Positions 35,279 through 47,318 of a stretch of 64,000 nucleotides of DNA are shown piece after piece. The notes beneath the pieces were generated by a model. That model was not told where the DNA came from and made no database searches. It was given only the letters and a program-made list of their open reading frames with translations. Each line of letters opens with the position of its first letter. Positions within the stretch are counted from its first letter, which is position 1. The stretch is from Diphasiastrum complanatum (Eukaryota; Streptophyta; Lycopodiopsida; Lycopodiales; Lycopodiaceae): NCBI GenBank assembly GCA_029204225.1, contig CM055106.1, positions 33,638,361 through 33,702,360 on the forward strand. Direction: 5' to 3'. Made by a program: the position numbers and the translations under genes.

Positions 35279-36109
35279 AATGGCTTCAATTAGCAACATA
35301 CAGAGCAAGATCTGCACAGTTTTTGATTCTTCATAATCTAGCTTTCTACTCTATAAAGTTAAGACATCACAGATACTCAAGGGTGAGGGTTTATTCCCCT
35401 GGGTGGATGGCACAGAGGAGATGCCTACGACATCAGGCAAAGAGCTACACGAGTGGAGGGAGAAGATTGACAAGGCAGTAGCCTTGCTATCTTCATCCAT
35501 CGAAGATAGTCTTACACTTGACCTGGCAACACTCTCCAAAGCTAAGGAGATGCGGGATGCATAACAAAATCAAGAAGTCAAATCATGATGTTGGAAGATC
35601 AACTGACCAATCTACAGTGGGATGGAAAAGACCTCACTTCTTTCGTAAGGAAGATGAAGGATCTATTTCTATCACTACATAACTCTGGAGCAGAGAACGC
35701 AGTGTCAGCTGAAAAGTAGCTCACTTACCTATTGAGAGCCTTACTCAGATTATTCCAGACGACGAGAACCATGCTCGTGAAAGAGCCCACAATGAACCTC
35801 AAAAAGGCAATTGTCGAGATTCGAGAGGAAGTCGAGGCCAGAAAACATCTTGATCACAAAGATGGTTCTGACCAGGCCCTCTACGGCAACAAAGAAAAAT
35901 CCAGAAAACAATTTAAGTCTAAGAGGGAGTCGAATCAGAGGCAGGAGATCAAGGGAACCAGCACAGGCAACTGGAAGAGCAAAGGGAGGTCAAAATAACA
36001 AGGTGGATAAAAGAAGACTTGCGTGAGATGTAGAAGAGACGGGCACACAGTCGATACATGCTGGCTCAATCCAAAGATTGAGTGTATCCACTGTCACAAG
36101 AAGGGTTAT
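35279..36109 (+). pseudogene. Copia-type gag with zinc knuckle, interrupted by an LTR
   Basis: The plus strand carries a leader after the primer-binding-like site, then gag-like pieces in shifting frames, with several stops. At 36021-36062 it encodes CVRCRRDGHTVDTC, a complete CCHC knuckle, followed by a second, CIHCHKKGY, which is cut at 36109/36110 by a sequence starting TGTGATGCC. The second knuckle therefore lacks its His and last Cys. The gag is from a different family from elements A and B. Confidence 0.65.
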
Positions 36110-36355
36110 TGTGATGCCACAAAAATGTTAAATATTAAATATCAACATAAATATGGCATGATATACTCAAAAATGAAGATATGAGCTGGATAAGTATAAA
36201 TCATGAAGAGGCCTAAGTCTTTTTTTGGGAATATATCTGCTAAGTACTTGCCTTGTAATTAAGGGCAAGACCTTTTAAAGGAAAAGACATTGTCTTGGAC
36301 AACCTTAACTAGGTTGTCCATACGAAACAAATAGATACGAAAAGACATTATAAAC
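36110..36355 (+). repeat. LTR fragment of a TGTGATGCC family, copy 1
   Basis: Begins TGTGATGCCACAAAAATG and is nearly the same as 54295-54540 over about 240 bases. It has inserted in the second zinc knuckle of the gag pseudogene on its left and runs directly into an oppositely oriented Gypsy gag on its right, so its 3' end is probably truncated. Confidence 0.6.
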
Positions 36356-37900
36356 TGAGATCTTCCTTAGTCATAGATTTGTTCGTTGTTTTGCTAGAGG
36401 ATTTATTCTTCGAGGGTTTTCTACGCTTTGTCGAAGATTTCTGGTCAGGATTCGAGGAGCTTTTGCTTCTCGTTGTGACTTTGAATAATTTCTCCACGTC
36501 ACTTGGCCAGGATTGATCTTCTGTCTTTGCCAATTTTCTTTCAATAACATCAATTCTCTGCACAACAACATCAGTCGCAGCTTTCGCTTTCGTGTCTGTA
36601 TCAGCTGGTGTTGCTACATACTGATATTTGGGTCACGGCTTCTGCGGCTGAGGGCAGTCAGGATACTTGTGGCCAGGCTCTTTGCAATTCAAACTTAATG
36701 GTACATAACCAATCGGCTTTCGCGGTTGAGGACAGTCTGGAGAAAAATGTCCCGGCTCTCCACAGTTGTAGCAGTTGCCCGAAACTGGTTTAGTCGCGGT
36801 TTCAGACTTCGCTGGTCCAACAAATTCAGGAGGATTATGCCTTCTTGGTGCAAACTTGTCCTGCTGGACTGATGCTGCACCTTGTACATAGTTAGTAGTC
36901 GCATCATTTTGAAAAATAAAAAGTACCTCCTGGGGAGGATCTTCAATGTATTTGACATTCACAATAGTGCAGTCTTTCTTAGTGTGTCCAGAAGTTCCAC
37001 ATTTCGTACACCACATTCCTGAGTTGGAAGAAGACGCTTTTGGTCTTTTATCTGCAACTTCAAAGATCTGCACTTTCAAGTCATTAAACTTTTTATTAAG
37101 GTCAGCCATATTACTCTTCCAAAGCTTTTAAACTTTAGAAGTTGACGACTTATCCTCGACAACTTTCGTGTCATCCTTTCGTTTAATTCATCGTTTATTC
37201 TTTCTCTCTCCTTTGTCAGCTTCTGATTCTGATGAATCGCTGCTTTCATATTTTTTGAGCTTGAAGAACTGGTACTTGAATCAGAATCTGAATCTTCATT
37301 GTTGTCACTAGAATCCATCTTCGACTTTCGACGTTTCTTCGTCGATCGTAGCTTTCGTGCTAGTTTCTAAGTCTTGAAATTTTTCGCACTAGCTATTACT
37401 ACTGCTAAGAAGGTATATCCCCCTGTCTGCAATACCGATCAATATTTGGTGGTAGACCAACCAAAAACCATTCGATCTGCATATCTATGGGATATACATC
37501 GGTTAGTTTTCCTATGAGATACTTAACCTTACGTGTATATTTGGAAGGGATTCTTTACTCTTCTTCTGAATATTGTTCAGACGTTCAAGAATTCTAGATT
37601 TGTAACCGATCTCTCTGAACTGGTTCAGAAACGCATCTTTCAGCAAGTACCAGGTTCCTACACGGCCTGGTTCAACTTGATTGTATCATATGCGCGCCTG
37701 CTTTCTTAGCAGACCAGGGAAAATTAGTAGTTTGTCTATGTCAGTTCCCTCGTTATTCGCACTAGCGATTGACTCAAATTGTGAGACATAGCTATCTGCA
37801 TCATCAGAAGAAGTCCCTTTAAAATAATCGTATTGAATTTTGGAGATAGAAGTGAAACGTGCAGCAGGACCCTCCATACCGAAGCTAATTAGGAGTTCAA
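36348..37900 (-). pseudogene. Gypsy-type gag with three zinc knuckles
   Basis: Minus-strand pieces in order: 37877-37686 (FKGTSSDDADSYVSQFESI, the start of a retrotransposon gag domain), 37318-37076 (an acidic/Ser-rich tract, then LTKERERINDELNER), 37109-36633 with CTKCGTSGHTKKDC, CYNCGEPGHFSPDC and a third NCKEPGHKYPDC that has lost its first Cys, and 36563-36348, a Lys/Ser-rich tail. Most parts share one frame but are separated by stops. Knuckle spacing is CX2CX4HX4C. Upstream on this strand is a Gypsy-like primer-binding region. No protease or pol follows; the end is cut by the LTR fragment at 36110. Confidence 0.7.
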
Positions 37901-37972
37901 ATAACTGGGTAGTGATTTCGTCTAGATTTCTTTGACTAGTATTTGTCAGATTTCTTATAACTTTCCTAAACT

Positions 37973-38005
37973 ATCCCCGACAACAGTGCCAAAAATTGGT
38001 ATATG
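37973..38005 (-). other. Gypsy-like primer-binding region
   Basis: The minus strand reads TTTTTGGCACTGTTGTCGGG, closely resembling the TTTGGCGCCGTTGCCGGGG that follows the 5' LTR in many plant Gypsy elements. The gag pseudogene follows about 100 bases downstream. The 5' LTR should therefore lie above 38,005, but its outer end was not found. Confidence 0.55.
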
Positions 38006-40786
38006 TTGTACTATACCAACAGGGTTAATATAGATTTTATAGTAAATAATGTCATTCCCACAGAGGACAGCGTTAGAAACTTATGTTTTTGGTACAATTA
38101 TGGCAAGTGGTTTTGAGTGTTATTATGGTTGTCGACAGACATTAAAAAGTAACCAGTATTACTTATATTTGGGATGGGTAGTGTTAATAAATTCAGAACA
38201 ACAATCTGGCCTCTATCGAATTGGATGAAGCGCGTTCTACAAATGAAATGTTATCAGAGTAGTACAACAGTACTACACTCTGGCTGATTAAGGTGTCAAT
38301 CCGAGTAACGTATCAGTTTGGTACAGTTTTTCATAGTCACTGATAGAGAAGTATGTGTGCATGTGAAATGCTAGTCCCTGTTGAGTTATTGGCCTGTATT
38401 TGTGTTTGTAATGAAGATATATGTTTCTAACATATTCGCGAACTATTTGAGTTCTTTAACCATGACTGGACTTTAGTTGTTGAGGACTTCTGTCCAGAAC
38501 ACATTAGTTCAAGAATATGAATAACTATTTGTCTGTTCGTACACGTATGCATCAAACATAACACAAATCCTTGCTGACAACTTAATCAGCTAGAGTGTAG
38601 TTCATTTGTGCTACTCTGATCACATTTTGAAGAAACAAAACGTTTCCGTTTACAAAGCTTTGCTAGCTTTCAGCCCTCTGCCTGATGAAAATGTTCATGA
38701 ACACGAAAGATTCATGAACATCCTGACGAGAAGACACAAACACGAAAGATTCATGAACGAAAATCTTTCACAATCCAGCAAGAGAGAGTCAAACGACGTG
38801 ACACGAAAATCGTCGCGAAACCTTTTCTGCCCTCACGCTCCAAAAGTACTAGCAAAATTATTCAAGTATCTAGAAGTACAGATATTTGATCCGATGACAT
38901 GATGTCAGCAGATACACTCTAGGTCATGGCTAATTTGCCACTCTTGTAATTTTTTCTGATTAGTTGTAGATACTTAATTAATCTAATCTAAAAGTTACAT
39001 AGAGCGACTATATACTGACTGGATGATACTTGAAACACACAGATAGAGAAAAAGTAGTCTGATGCTAGCAAGCAATCAAGACGAAAATACAGAACAGAGG
39101 TCCGCCTGCGTGTGAGACAATTCTCTGTAAACAAGATCCACAAGTCTGCTAGTAAGCGAGACACTACTCATGGGAGAATCGTATTTCTCTCACTCCAACG
39201 CACTGCATGGATCTTCATGAAGTGCTTGAAGAATCCATAAAAAAATCAATAGATGATCTTGTAGCTGTTGCACACATGTCACTTTTATGATGTATGATCT
39301 TGAATGCAAATGTGTCTGCTATTATTCATGTGTCTGATTCTCTCATCCATTTAATTTCACACATTGGTTTAAATTTCCTTGAATGTTGCATTAGTTTATA
39401 AATGTAGATCAGCAGTGCTTGACTACATTCTTGGTGTGCTTGCATGGTAGAATGATTTCAAGCGATTTCAAGAGTTCAAGAGTGTTCAGAAACTGAGTAT
39501 CCATGACAGGTTGAACCATACTACAACCCCAAGAATCTGCATCTGCTGCCTGATCTGGGCATTGAACCAAATAGACATGATCAAGAACATGCCCAGCTAA
39601 CAACCAGAATGGAGGTAGCATAAGCTGTAACAAGAAACAGTCAATATATGGTAATCTGTTCTTAGCAAATTATTATTAGTCTAGCTATTGATGACTAATA
39701 TTTAGTCTTGTCTTTCGCGACTAATTCACTAATTCACAACTGATTATTAGTCTAGCTCTTCGCGAGTCATTCGTGACTAATAATTTGTCTAGTTGTTCAC
39801 AAAAAATTATTCTTCTGATGTTTTGTTAATGTTTGGCTATGTAATCAGATTGACCGTGATTTCTATCACTAACGTTCTGTTCGTTTCTGATAGGCGTAGT
39901 CATGCTTAGGAAAAGAGTAATATAGCTCATTCCACTGCGCATGAACACTTTCTATTCGAGTTCTCGTTCGAGGTTGGAGTCCGCTTCTCTTCGTGTTCAT
40001 TTTCTTTTCGAGCTATTTTTGTTTCTCACACTCACACACCCTCTTTCTCCAACAAGAGATACTCTTTTAGAATAGCTCGGCTCGGCATCTTGGGGATTCC
40101 TCAGAATCTGCCAACATCATCCCCCCCAAATCTGTTGTAGGACCATTGCAACACATATGGAATGACGTCGTTTTCTACTTGGTGCTTGGAAAAATATGGG
40201 TCTTCTGTCGCTTTCGTAAAACCAAGAGCTTATTTGCCGCAAAATTGTTTCGCAAAATTTGAGGTATTCCAATGGCCTTTACATTCCTGCCCACTTGCAA
40301 ACCTCCTGCGAGTCCTGCTCGCCTTGTCGCCTTGCGGTTTGTTTTCGCGCGCTCATCTTCCTTCCTAGGGCTTCAAATACTTGGAAGCATGATTTGCTTC
40401 CGAAGGGTAATGGCCCCAGCTAGTCTTGTACCTTTTCAATAAATCCAAACTCCTGCCAGTATTCCACCATTGTGACATAACAAGCGGTCTTCTAACTGGA
40501 GGGCTACATTGGGGTGGATCTAAGCCTCGATCCTAGAAACGCTCATGATTCATGAGAAAGGCCATTGACCTGCAATATTCGGCACTCTCTCGCACACATA
40601 AGTCAGCATTGAATTTATACTTGTGGCTAAAATCCAATAGCTGCAGCATCAAATCATCCATTGACGAGCTTTCAAATTTGGCCTCAATATGACAAATATG
40701 GAAATATAGCAAATATGATCAAACTAGTTGAATCTTTCACATGTTTGTTGATGAAACATTCAACAGTACACTTATAGAATTTACAA
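38006..40786. other. No gene; probable old LTR and scattered repeats
   Basis: No coding region is supported. The beginning is probably the minus-strand Gypsy 5' LTR (CATTCCCACAGAGGAC near 38,055). A short direct repeat ACGAAAGATTCATGAAC occurs at about 38,703 and 38,743. Bases 39,255-39,335 match 33,970-34,050 inverted, and 39,405-39,435 match the region near 35,010. Confidence 0.45.
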
Positions 40787-40787
40787 C

Positions 40788-42200
40788 ATGGTGAATTGGC
40801 ATGGCAGACTTGGCGTCCTATACTTCATTTGTACAAATTTGTCAAGATGCCACTCTTATGGAAGCAAAGAACTCGATGGAGGAGGTGGATCATCCCTATT
40901 CTATTGCTGCATCATCGAATGGGGCATCAGAGAAACTAAAATCCACAACATCAGTCAATCATGCAAGAGAGGAACACATGGCCTCATAGTAGAGTGGCCG
41001 AACCAAGTGCCACATGTCACAAAGTTGACCGAGATCGACAAAAAGCTGACCAACATGAGTCTAAGGCTTGCAGAATGAAAATTCTTTAATCGAACCAGTG
41101 TGTATATTGTTTTGGAGATCATGCATGCACTAAATGTCCAATACAAAACCCTCAGTTGAAAGAAAAATAAAGGGCATAATACAGACCATAAGGTTGGAGG
41201 TCAGAATAAAAATAGGTCAAACTTAATGACGAGCCAACAAGAGAATCATTCAACAGATGTCATGAGTTTTGTCCCGAGCACATTAGGACAGTCCTCAACC
41301 GAAAAAGGTGGAGTGGAAGTCTTGGTAATATCATCAGGCATGATCCCGAGTTCAATTGAAGACCATAATGGCTTATTACTCTATTATGTGAAGAGTGAGA
41401 AGGGACATTTGTTACATGTGTATGCTTATCACCTCCAAGGGGATGATATTCTATGCATGGTACGATGTCTCGGATGTGGTGGAAGACATCATCGATCAGA
41501 ATGCCCACATCGAGGTGATCTGACAGTCTTTTTACCTTGGTGTTCACAATGCGGTGTCAACCATCCATGTCTAGATTGTCCATTAAAACAATTACGAAAA
41601 GCTAAGATGACATTATCTTACAAGGACCATCAGGTACCATGTTATCAGGCAATCCACTCAAGATGCACCACAAATGAAAAAAATTAGTGCTACCTGGATT
41701 TGAGACAAGTGGATTTTATGACAATCCTCCCAAATGTAAAAAGTGCATAGAGTTACATCAAATTCAAACGACAACAGTATCATGAGAGACACAGCTGGTA
41801 GAATCCATCAAACAAATTGTAACAATAGAAATTATGAGAATTCTACCCAACCTTCTACAACAAACCATGGATGCTACATTACAACAAGTACCTTTTGCAA
41901 CTAGAACTCTTCGTGAAAAACCGGCACAAGGCTTGCAAGCAAGCATGGTCACACAACCTTCAAGACCTAAGACAATGGGAAGGAAAAGGCTAACCAATTC
42001 CAAAATTGTTGATGGGCAATGTCCAACCGAATCTAGTTATTCCACAAAGCAAGAAACCACCAATACAGTTCCAAATCCAGGTATAACAATGCTCGAAATG
42101 CCACCCAAAAAGGCCAACTGCACAGCAAGAACCAGTGCCTACAATGTCTACGCATTGTTCTCAATTGGTAATATTGACTGCCAAGTAAAGTCTTTAGGTT
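40788..42200 (+). pseudogene. Zinc-knuckle-rich gag-like ORF, decayed
   Basis: Plus-strand pieces in several frames: 40801-40989, then VTKLTEIDKKLTNMSLRLAE near 41,020, a knuckle-like CVYCFGDHACTKC near 41,098, and 41226-41687, which holds CLGCGGRHHRSECP and CSQCGVNHPCLDCP. A last piece (41834-42202) is basic and Thr/Gln-rich. Three Cys-His clusters in a row suggest a nucleic-acid-binding gag-like protein, but spacing deviates from CX2CX4HX4C and I do not recognise a family. Stops and frameshifts near 41,080 and 41,690 make it non-functional. Its origin could equally be a host zinc-knuckle gene. Confidence 0.4.
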
Positions 42201-42499
42201 AAAGAATACCATGAATACCTAGATAGACTAAGCAGTCAAGCGAGCATGTCTTTTTTACATTACAAATTGAGAGAGACCATGACAATACCATTGGGAGAAG
42301 TAGCGCCTATCTATCATGATCATGGGATTGGATGGTGCAAAATATCCATTTGTCGATGAACAAGGTTACCAAGAATAGCCACCAGACTCATATGAATATT
42401 ATTGAAAATCTGGCAAGTCCATATTTTTGCTGATAGTCATCGAATAAAACTTTGATTTTTACTTAAGCGAATTCAAATCTACGCTTTTCCTTGTGCACA

Positions 42500-42627
42500 A
42501 AAAAAAATCTATACATATGCTCTTTACAGACTCTGACAATGTGACTCGTCATCATCCCAAGTCTATTTCTCTTTCTAACCAAAGATCTTTCAAGTGATTG
42601 GATACTTATGATCTGAAAACTTTCACA
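42500..42627 (+). repeat. End of a Copia 5' LTR
   Basis: The sequence ends ..AACTTTCACA at 42627, just like the LTRs of elements A and B (..TTTTTCACA), and is followed at once by a primer-binding site. The start of this LTR is not recognisable. Confidence 0.6.
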
Positions 42628-42639
42628 TGGTATCAAAGC
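42628..42639 (+). other. Primer-binding site of truncated Copia
   Basis: TGGTATCAAAGC, one base away from the standard TGGTATCAGAGC, directly after an LTR-like CA end. A leader of about 590 bases leads to gag copy 2. Confidence 0.7.
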
Positions 42640-43228
42640 TTGTGTTTCAGGTTATGAAGGAGAAAATTAGATCTATCAATGATTTGGTGAAGATATCAAG
42701 GCTAGAGCATGCTAGAGAGGATTCTACACCAAAATTGAGTTTTTTGCTTTTGTAGATTGGATCTTTTGTAGATCAAAACCCTATATATGTCTATAAACTT
42801 GATCAATTCTAGTTTTTGATTTCACATACTGGATTTGGCCGATTTTTAGATCATTGGATCAGCCTTAGTGGTGGCTAATAAATTGCATAATCAAAATTTC
42901 AGCATTTGCATGTAGATTTGGAATAGTCAATCTTTTGTGATTTTGACAAAACCCTAATTTTGATTGGATATCTAGATAGTGAGGTTTCTGGACTTCATTT
43001 GAGTGTGTTTTAATCTTATGAAGTGGCAAAAGTCATTAGGTTGAGGATAGATAATAGGTTGATCAAGATCCATGATTCTATGTGTTGATTTGCTTGGTAT
43101 AAGTGCTAGAAGAGAATTTTTTAGATAGTTTCAACTCTTGGTGATTTCCTTTGAAAGCATTTGTTGTTGTTCAAAGGAGTGCTTTGTGCATTGAAACAGG
43201 TTGAAAAAGAAGATTAGGTCATTGCTAC

Positions 43229-43790
43229 ATGGAAACCTCAATTGGAGTCATGTTGGAAGCCAATGATAGGCTTACCTCAAGTAACTATTCATTGTGGAAA
43301 GTGAGGATGGAGTCACTTCTTGAGATGAATGATGTTTTGGATATTGTTGTAGGTTTGGAGGAGAGACCATCAACACAACAAGATCAAGTGAGGTATGACA
43401 AGAGGGCCAAGAAGTCTCTACACATGATAAAGATGAATGTTACCAATGAGCTTCTCAAGAAAGTTGGTAAGTGCACATCATCTTTGGAAGCTTGGGATTC
43501 ATTGAAGAAGCTTTATGAATCCAAGTCTACTTCTAGAGTGTTGACTCTAAGAACGCAAATTTTTTCTTGTTAGCAAAAGAATGAAGAAAGTTTAAGTACT
43601 TTTGTTTTGAGGATGAAATCATTGAATGATGAGTGGGCTTGCATTGATGAAGGCATTAAGGAAGGAGAGCTTATTTAAGTGATTCTTAATGGCTTGTTGG
43701 ATGCTCATGCTAAAATTGTTCAAAGTATTGCTTTTTGAAAGACTTTGCCAAGTATGATGGATCTTTAAGAGATCTTGATCAATGAAGAAT
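43229..43790 (+). pseudogene. Copia gag N-terminal fragment, copy 2
   Basis: Opens with ATG and VMLEANDRLTSSNYSLWKV, continues through YDKRAKKSLHMIKMN, stops at TAG 43571-43573, and can be followed in the same sense through LSTFVLRMKSLND.. and NGLLDAHAKIV to LPSMMDL near 43,760, with further stops. It breaks off where copy 1 does, at GAAGAATTAATTTACACC, and has the same non-coding tail to about 43,898. Retains its own leader and primer-binding site. Confidence 0.85.
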
Positions 43791-43898
43791 TAATTTACAC
43801 CTCTTAATATGATGAGCAATGAGCAATGAGATGTGGATTTGGATGCATAACTTGCAAATTTTCAATCATTACATTTTGTGAAAAGTGCCATCATCTCA

Positions 43899-44190
43899 TT
43901 AGAAGTCAATATGGAAGCCTATTGACTGTCAAAAAAGTGAGTATTGAGGACCTTGAATAGATCTACCATGACCTACATGTATGAGAGGTTGCACACTAAA
44001 CTTGGATCTTGATGAGCTATCAAACGCAATTTGAATCTAGGCAAGAGCTCGTACACACAAAAGGCAATCATCATCCAAAGTCAAGCAAGTTTCATGCATA
44101 TCCTTCAAAAAACTAAGTAAATCTCATTATGGAAGAGCCAAACAAGCATCTTGCTCTGGGGTAGAGAGAGAAACCAACCAAACTCTCGAG
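43899..44190 (+). repeat. Interspersed repeat, inverted copy at 60762-61052
   Basis: About 291 bases match the reverse complement of 60762-61052 with only a handful of substitutions. It begins TTAGAAGTC exactly where the tail of the gag-only derivative ends and finishes at AACTCTCGAG. No coding potential is seen. Confidence 0.85.
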
Positions 44191-46080
44191 TAGAGAGAGA
44201 ATAGACCAAAAGTATGCAATTCAAAAACTTGATTAACCCTCAAAATCCAAAAAAATACAATGAAACTCCATATCCATATAGTGGTAGCTTGAGATCCTAC
44301 TCAGTTAGGCATGTAGTAACCTCTAAAAGTGATTGGATCCATGATTTGCACCCCATAATTTGATTGGACCTCAAAAGTCAATGTGGTGCAGATTTTGACT
44401 TATGGTGCACTACTTGCCAATTTGCATCCCTACAATCTAGGACATGTGTCCACACCTCATAGGACTCAATATGGATGTCTTTGCCTATCCTAAACACGCA
44501 TTTTTATTTGTACAAGTCATGAGTGGATTCTGGCCCAACCTCATGATGACACTTGGCATGCTTCTACATGACTAGCTTTTGTCTAGTTTCACACACTTTG
44601 GAAAACAAGCTATTCTAAACCATGAATTGGCTAATGCAAATAGCCCAAAAGAAAAAAGCACATGAAGTACAGAAACAAAGAACAAGAAGAAAAATGAAGA
44701 AAAAGCAGCCAAGCAGGTCCATATTTGTCCATAGAGTTCTAGCTCTCTTAGGGTGTGAAAAGCAAGTCCATTTGCTTGGCCCTTTCACTTGCCACCCATT
44801 TTTTGAATCTTGGCAAGTGAGTTGACGGGGGAAATGGACCACTCCTAGTTTGCATTTGGATGGTAAGTGTTCAATGAAGTGCTACAAGTGTTAGCGTGAA
44901 AGGGTGGAAGGCCCATTTTTTTCCATGGACCAATGGGAGAGCTCTATTTTAAATTTCGGACTTGTCAAGCAATGTAGTGTGAAATTTAGCATGTTCTTTT
45001 TGTGTAGTCCAGTAGAATCATCTCCACACCATGAGTAGAGGAAAGGAGGCCTTCATAAGGTACTTTTAGGTACTATAATTTAGTTGGTGTTTTTTCCCTT
45101 GTTGAAAAGCTTTGAGGATTCAATTTAAGACTCTCCCTTAAAAAAGGGCCAAAAAATGGCTCCACCTTTACAAGCTACGTTTGGAAGCTATCATGAGAAT
45201 GAGAAATATTATGCATAAAACCGTACGTGTCACCACATGAGGCTCCTTATACATATGTTGGCATGCCATAGTTCTCACCTTCATGACTATACCATAAACA
45301 CATCCCCCATTTAAGATCACCCATTAGTTAATTAGTATCAATATCAAAGACATGTGAATCTCTATTCTTGAGTTTATTTATTATGGTTTTCTTCACTCAT
45401 CATGTGAGGCCCACAAATTTTTAGGTTCCATCTACGATTCGTGAGAGCTTATTAATTTCAAGATTTCGTCCACAAGGGCTGTCCAATCAACTATAGAGAA
45501 AAGAATGAGGTCTCATTATTGGTGTTAAGTGATGGTGGTTCCCAAACTCAATTTGAATTGTCCACTTATGTGAAAACTGAGCTAACAAATTACAAAATAT
45601 GTTTTTTCCTTGGATGTTCCTTCTTGTTTTCATGCATGCATTAGAAATGTCGAACATTGAGGCAAGCTTCACTTTTGAAGGTAGAGAGGCTCCACGTAAA
45701 ATTTTCTGCTGAAGATGTTTGTTGTTTTCCATCAAAATTATATGATACATTAACATTTTGAAAAACAATTTGGCCTTGAAAATGGCCTTATAAGAATTGC
45801 CATGTAGGATGACAACATTTTGGCAATGTAAAATACAAAAATGAAATCTTTTCTTAGCCCGCACAATATTCGATGGTTGGCTAATCTGTGTTCTTTTGTA
45901 TTTGAAAATTATTATTGTAGTGACATTCGCACCTCCCCTCGTACAGTTGCAATAAATTATGATGAGGTCCTTAGGCCAAATCATAATTGAGTTGCCATTA
46001 AACTTGTTGTAAAGGTCACTAGAAAGACTTTTCCCAAATGTAAAGAATTGTCTTGACATTTTACATTACAGCTGAACTAT
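44191..46080. other. No gene recognised
   Basis: AT-rich sequence. A 190-codon minus-strand frame at 45487-46059 has no recognisable domain, so I do not call it a gene. Confidence 0.4.
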
Positions 46081-46089
46081 TTCTATCAA

Positions 46090-46205
46090 GCGGGGGAAAG
46101 TCACTCTTCGTGGCCATTCCGCCATGAAGGGCCTTCGGCCGAGGCCGATAGCCTAAGGCAGAAGACCCTTCTCACGGCGGAATGGCCAAGGAGGTGACCT
46201 TCCAC
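46090..46205. repeat. GC-rich hairpin (inverted repeat)
   Basis: GGCCATTCCGCC at about 46113 pairs with GGCGGAATGGCC at about 46177. The pairing extends outward to GTCAC..GTGAC and inward through GAAGGG..CCCTTC with a few mismatches, giving arms of about 35-40 bases around a short loop (CGGCCGAGGCCG). It could be a foldback element or hairpin precursor. Confidence 0.7.
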
Positions 46206-46492
46206 GACAGGAAAAAAAAAATTACTTTTTTGTTTTGCCATAACTTTTTTACATGCACCTTCCACATGGAAGGTTATGCAGTGAACGGCACAGAAGGTCA
46301 AGTGGATTATTTTTATGTGCACCTTACGCATGCCAAAAGGTGCATGCATAAAATTTTGGAAAAAAAAAAGGAGGCGCAAAAATTAAGTTCTATGAGGCAC
46401 CTCCTTTTCCTTCATGAAACAACAAAAAGAAATTCATGACCCATAGAATTCGACTAAACAAAGAACAAATTCAAAGGTAGGAATTATGTGAG

Positions 46493-46519
46493 GGAAGGCC
46501 TGGTGGCATCAGGCCTTCC
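46493..46519. repeat. Perfect short hairpin
   Basis: GGAAGGCCTG and CAGGCCTTCC are separated by seven bases: ten paired bases without mismatch. A second small palindrome, GGGGAACTTCCCC, follows at 46571-46583. Confidence 0.8.
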
Positions 46520-46754
46520 ATGTTGCCTGTGCCCTGCCAGCGAGGCAAGGGCCCTCCCAATGTGGTAGCAGGGGAACTTCCCCCCCCATGATGTCTAGCA
46601 TGATGCTTTCACAAATGATAATCTACTTTAGGTTTTATTTTAAGATTCTTTTCCTAGAACAACTCACCCACAAAGGTGAAACCATAATTTCAAGAAGAAT
46701 GAAGTTATTTGCATGATCATATCCTATAGGATTCAAACATGCCAACACCATATA

Positions 46755-46758
<4 letters not shown>

Positions 46759-46802
<44 letters not shown>
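46759..46802. repeat. (TA)22 microsatellite
   Basis: About 44 bases of uninterrupted TA, flanked on both sides by the direct duplicate ATGCCAACACCAT. Confidence 0.95.
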
Positions 46803-46807
<5 letters not shown>

Positions 46808-46932
46808 AAATGCCAACACCATTATTTACTTTTTTTTGTGCTGCTTCTTTTTTTGGTTTTTTTGTGCTCCATTGGCTTTCATCTCTTGGCAACCATTATA
46901 TGATTCTGGTTTTGCCCTTTTCTTTCTTTTCC

Positions 46933-47090
46933 TTCTCCTCAAATGTGAAACGTCCTCGTGAACATATCACCTTTATTTCGAGGAGTATTCGAGAAACATT
47001 CTTGTTCGTCAAATTTTCGTTGAGGCGAAAAGATATTTCTTCGTGTATTTCGTCCTTTAGATATTTCTTCATGTATTTCGTCCTTTTGGC
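46933..47090 (-). repeat. Left arm of an inverted repeat around Copia B
   Basis: About 158 bases, CCTCAAATGTGAAACGTCCTC to TCTTCATGTATTT, match the reverse complement of 54128-54288 at roughly 93% by eye. The inner part contains two to three tandem units of about 27 bases (AGATATTTCTTCGTGTATTT). Confidence 0.85.
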
Positions 47091-47318
47091 TTATCCGGAA
47101 TTATTCAGTCTATATGTGGATTGGGAGCGAAACTTTGCAGAATATTTTGCGGAGATTCACCATAATTTGCAAGATAGAAGGAAGTCATTTCGTTATAAGC
47201 AATTTTGTACATATACATTTTGGCAGTTTGGTACTTTTGCGGCGAAGACATCATTTTTGTTCAGAACCTTTATGTTAAAAGCAATTTCATTAGATTTTCA
47301 GCTCGTTACTGTAAAAAA

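Noticed and set aside
45487-46059. A 190-codon minus-strand open frame
   Set aside because: No recognisable motif; composition is ordinary AT-rich, and there are no neighbouring element parts to support it.
46561-46600. Helitron-like 3' end: small palindrome GGGGAACTTCCCC followed by CTAG 11 bases later
   Set aside because: The next base after CTAG is C rather than the T expected at an A/T insertion site, and no 5' TC end or Rep/helicase sequence is seen.
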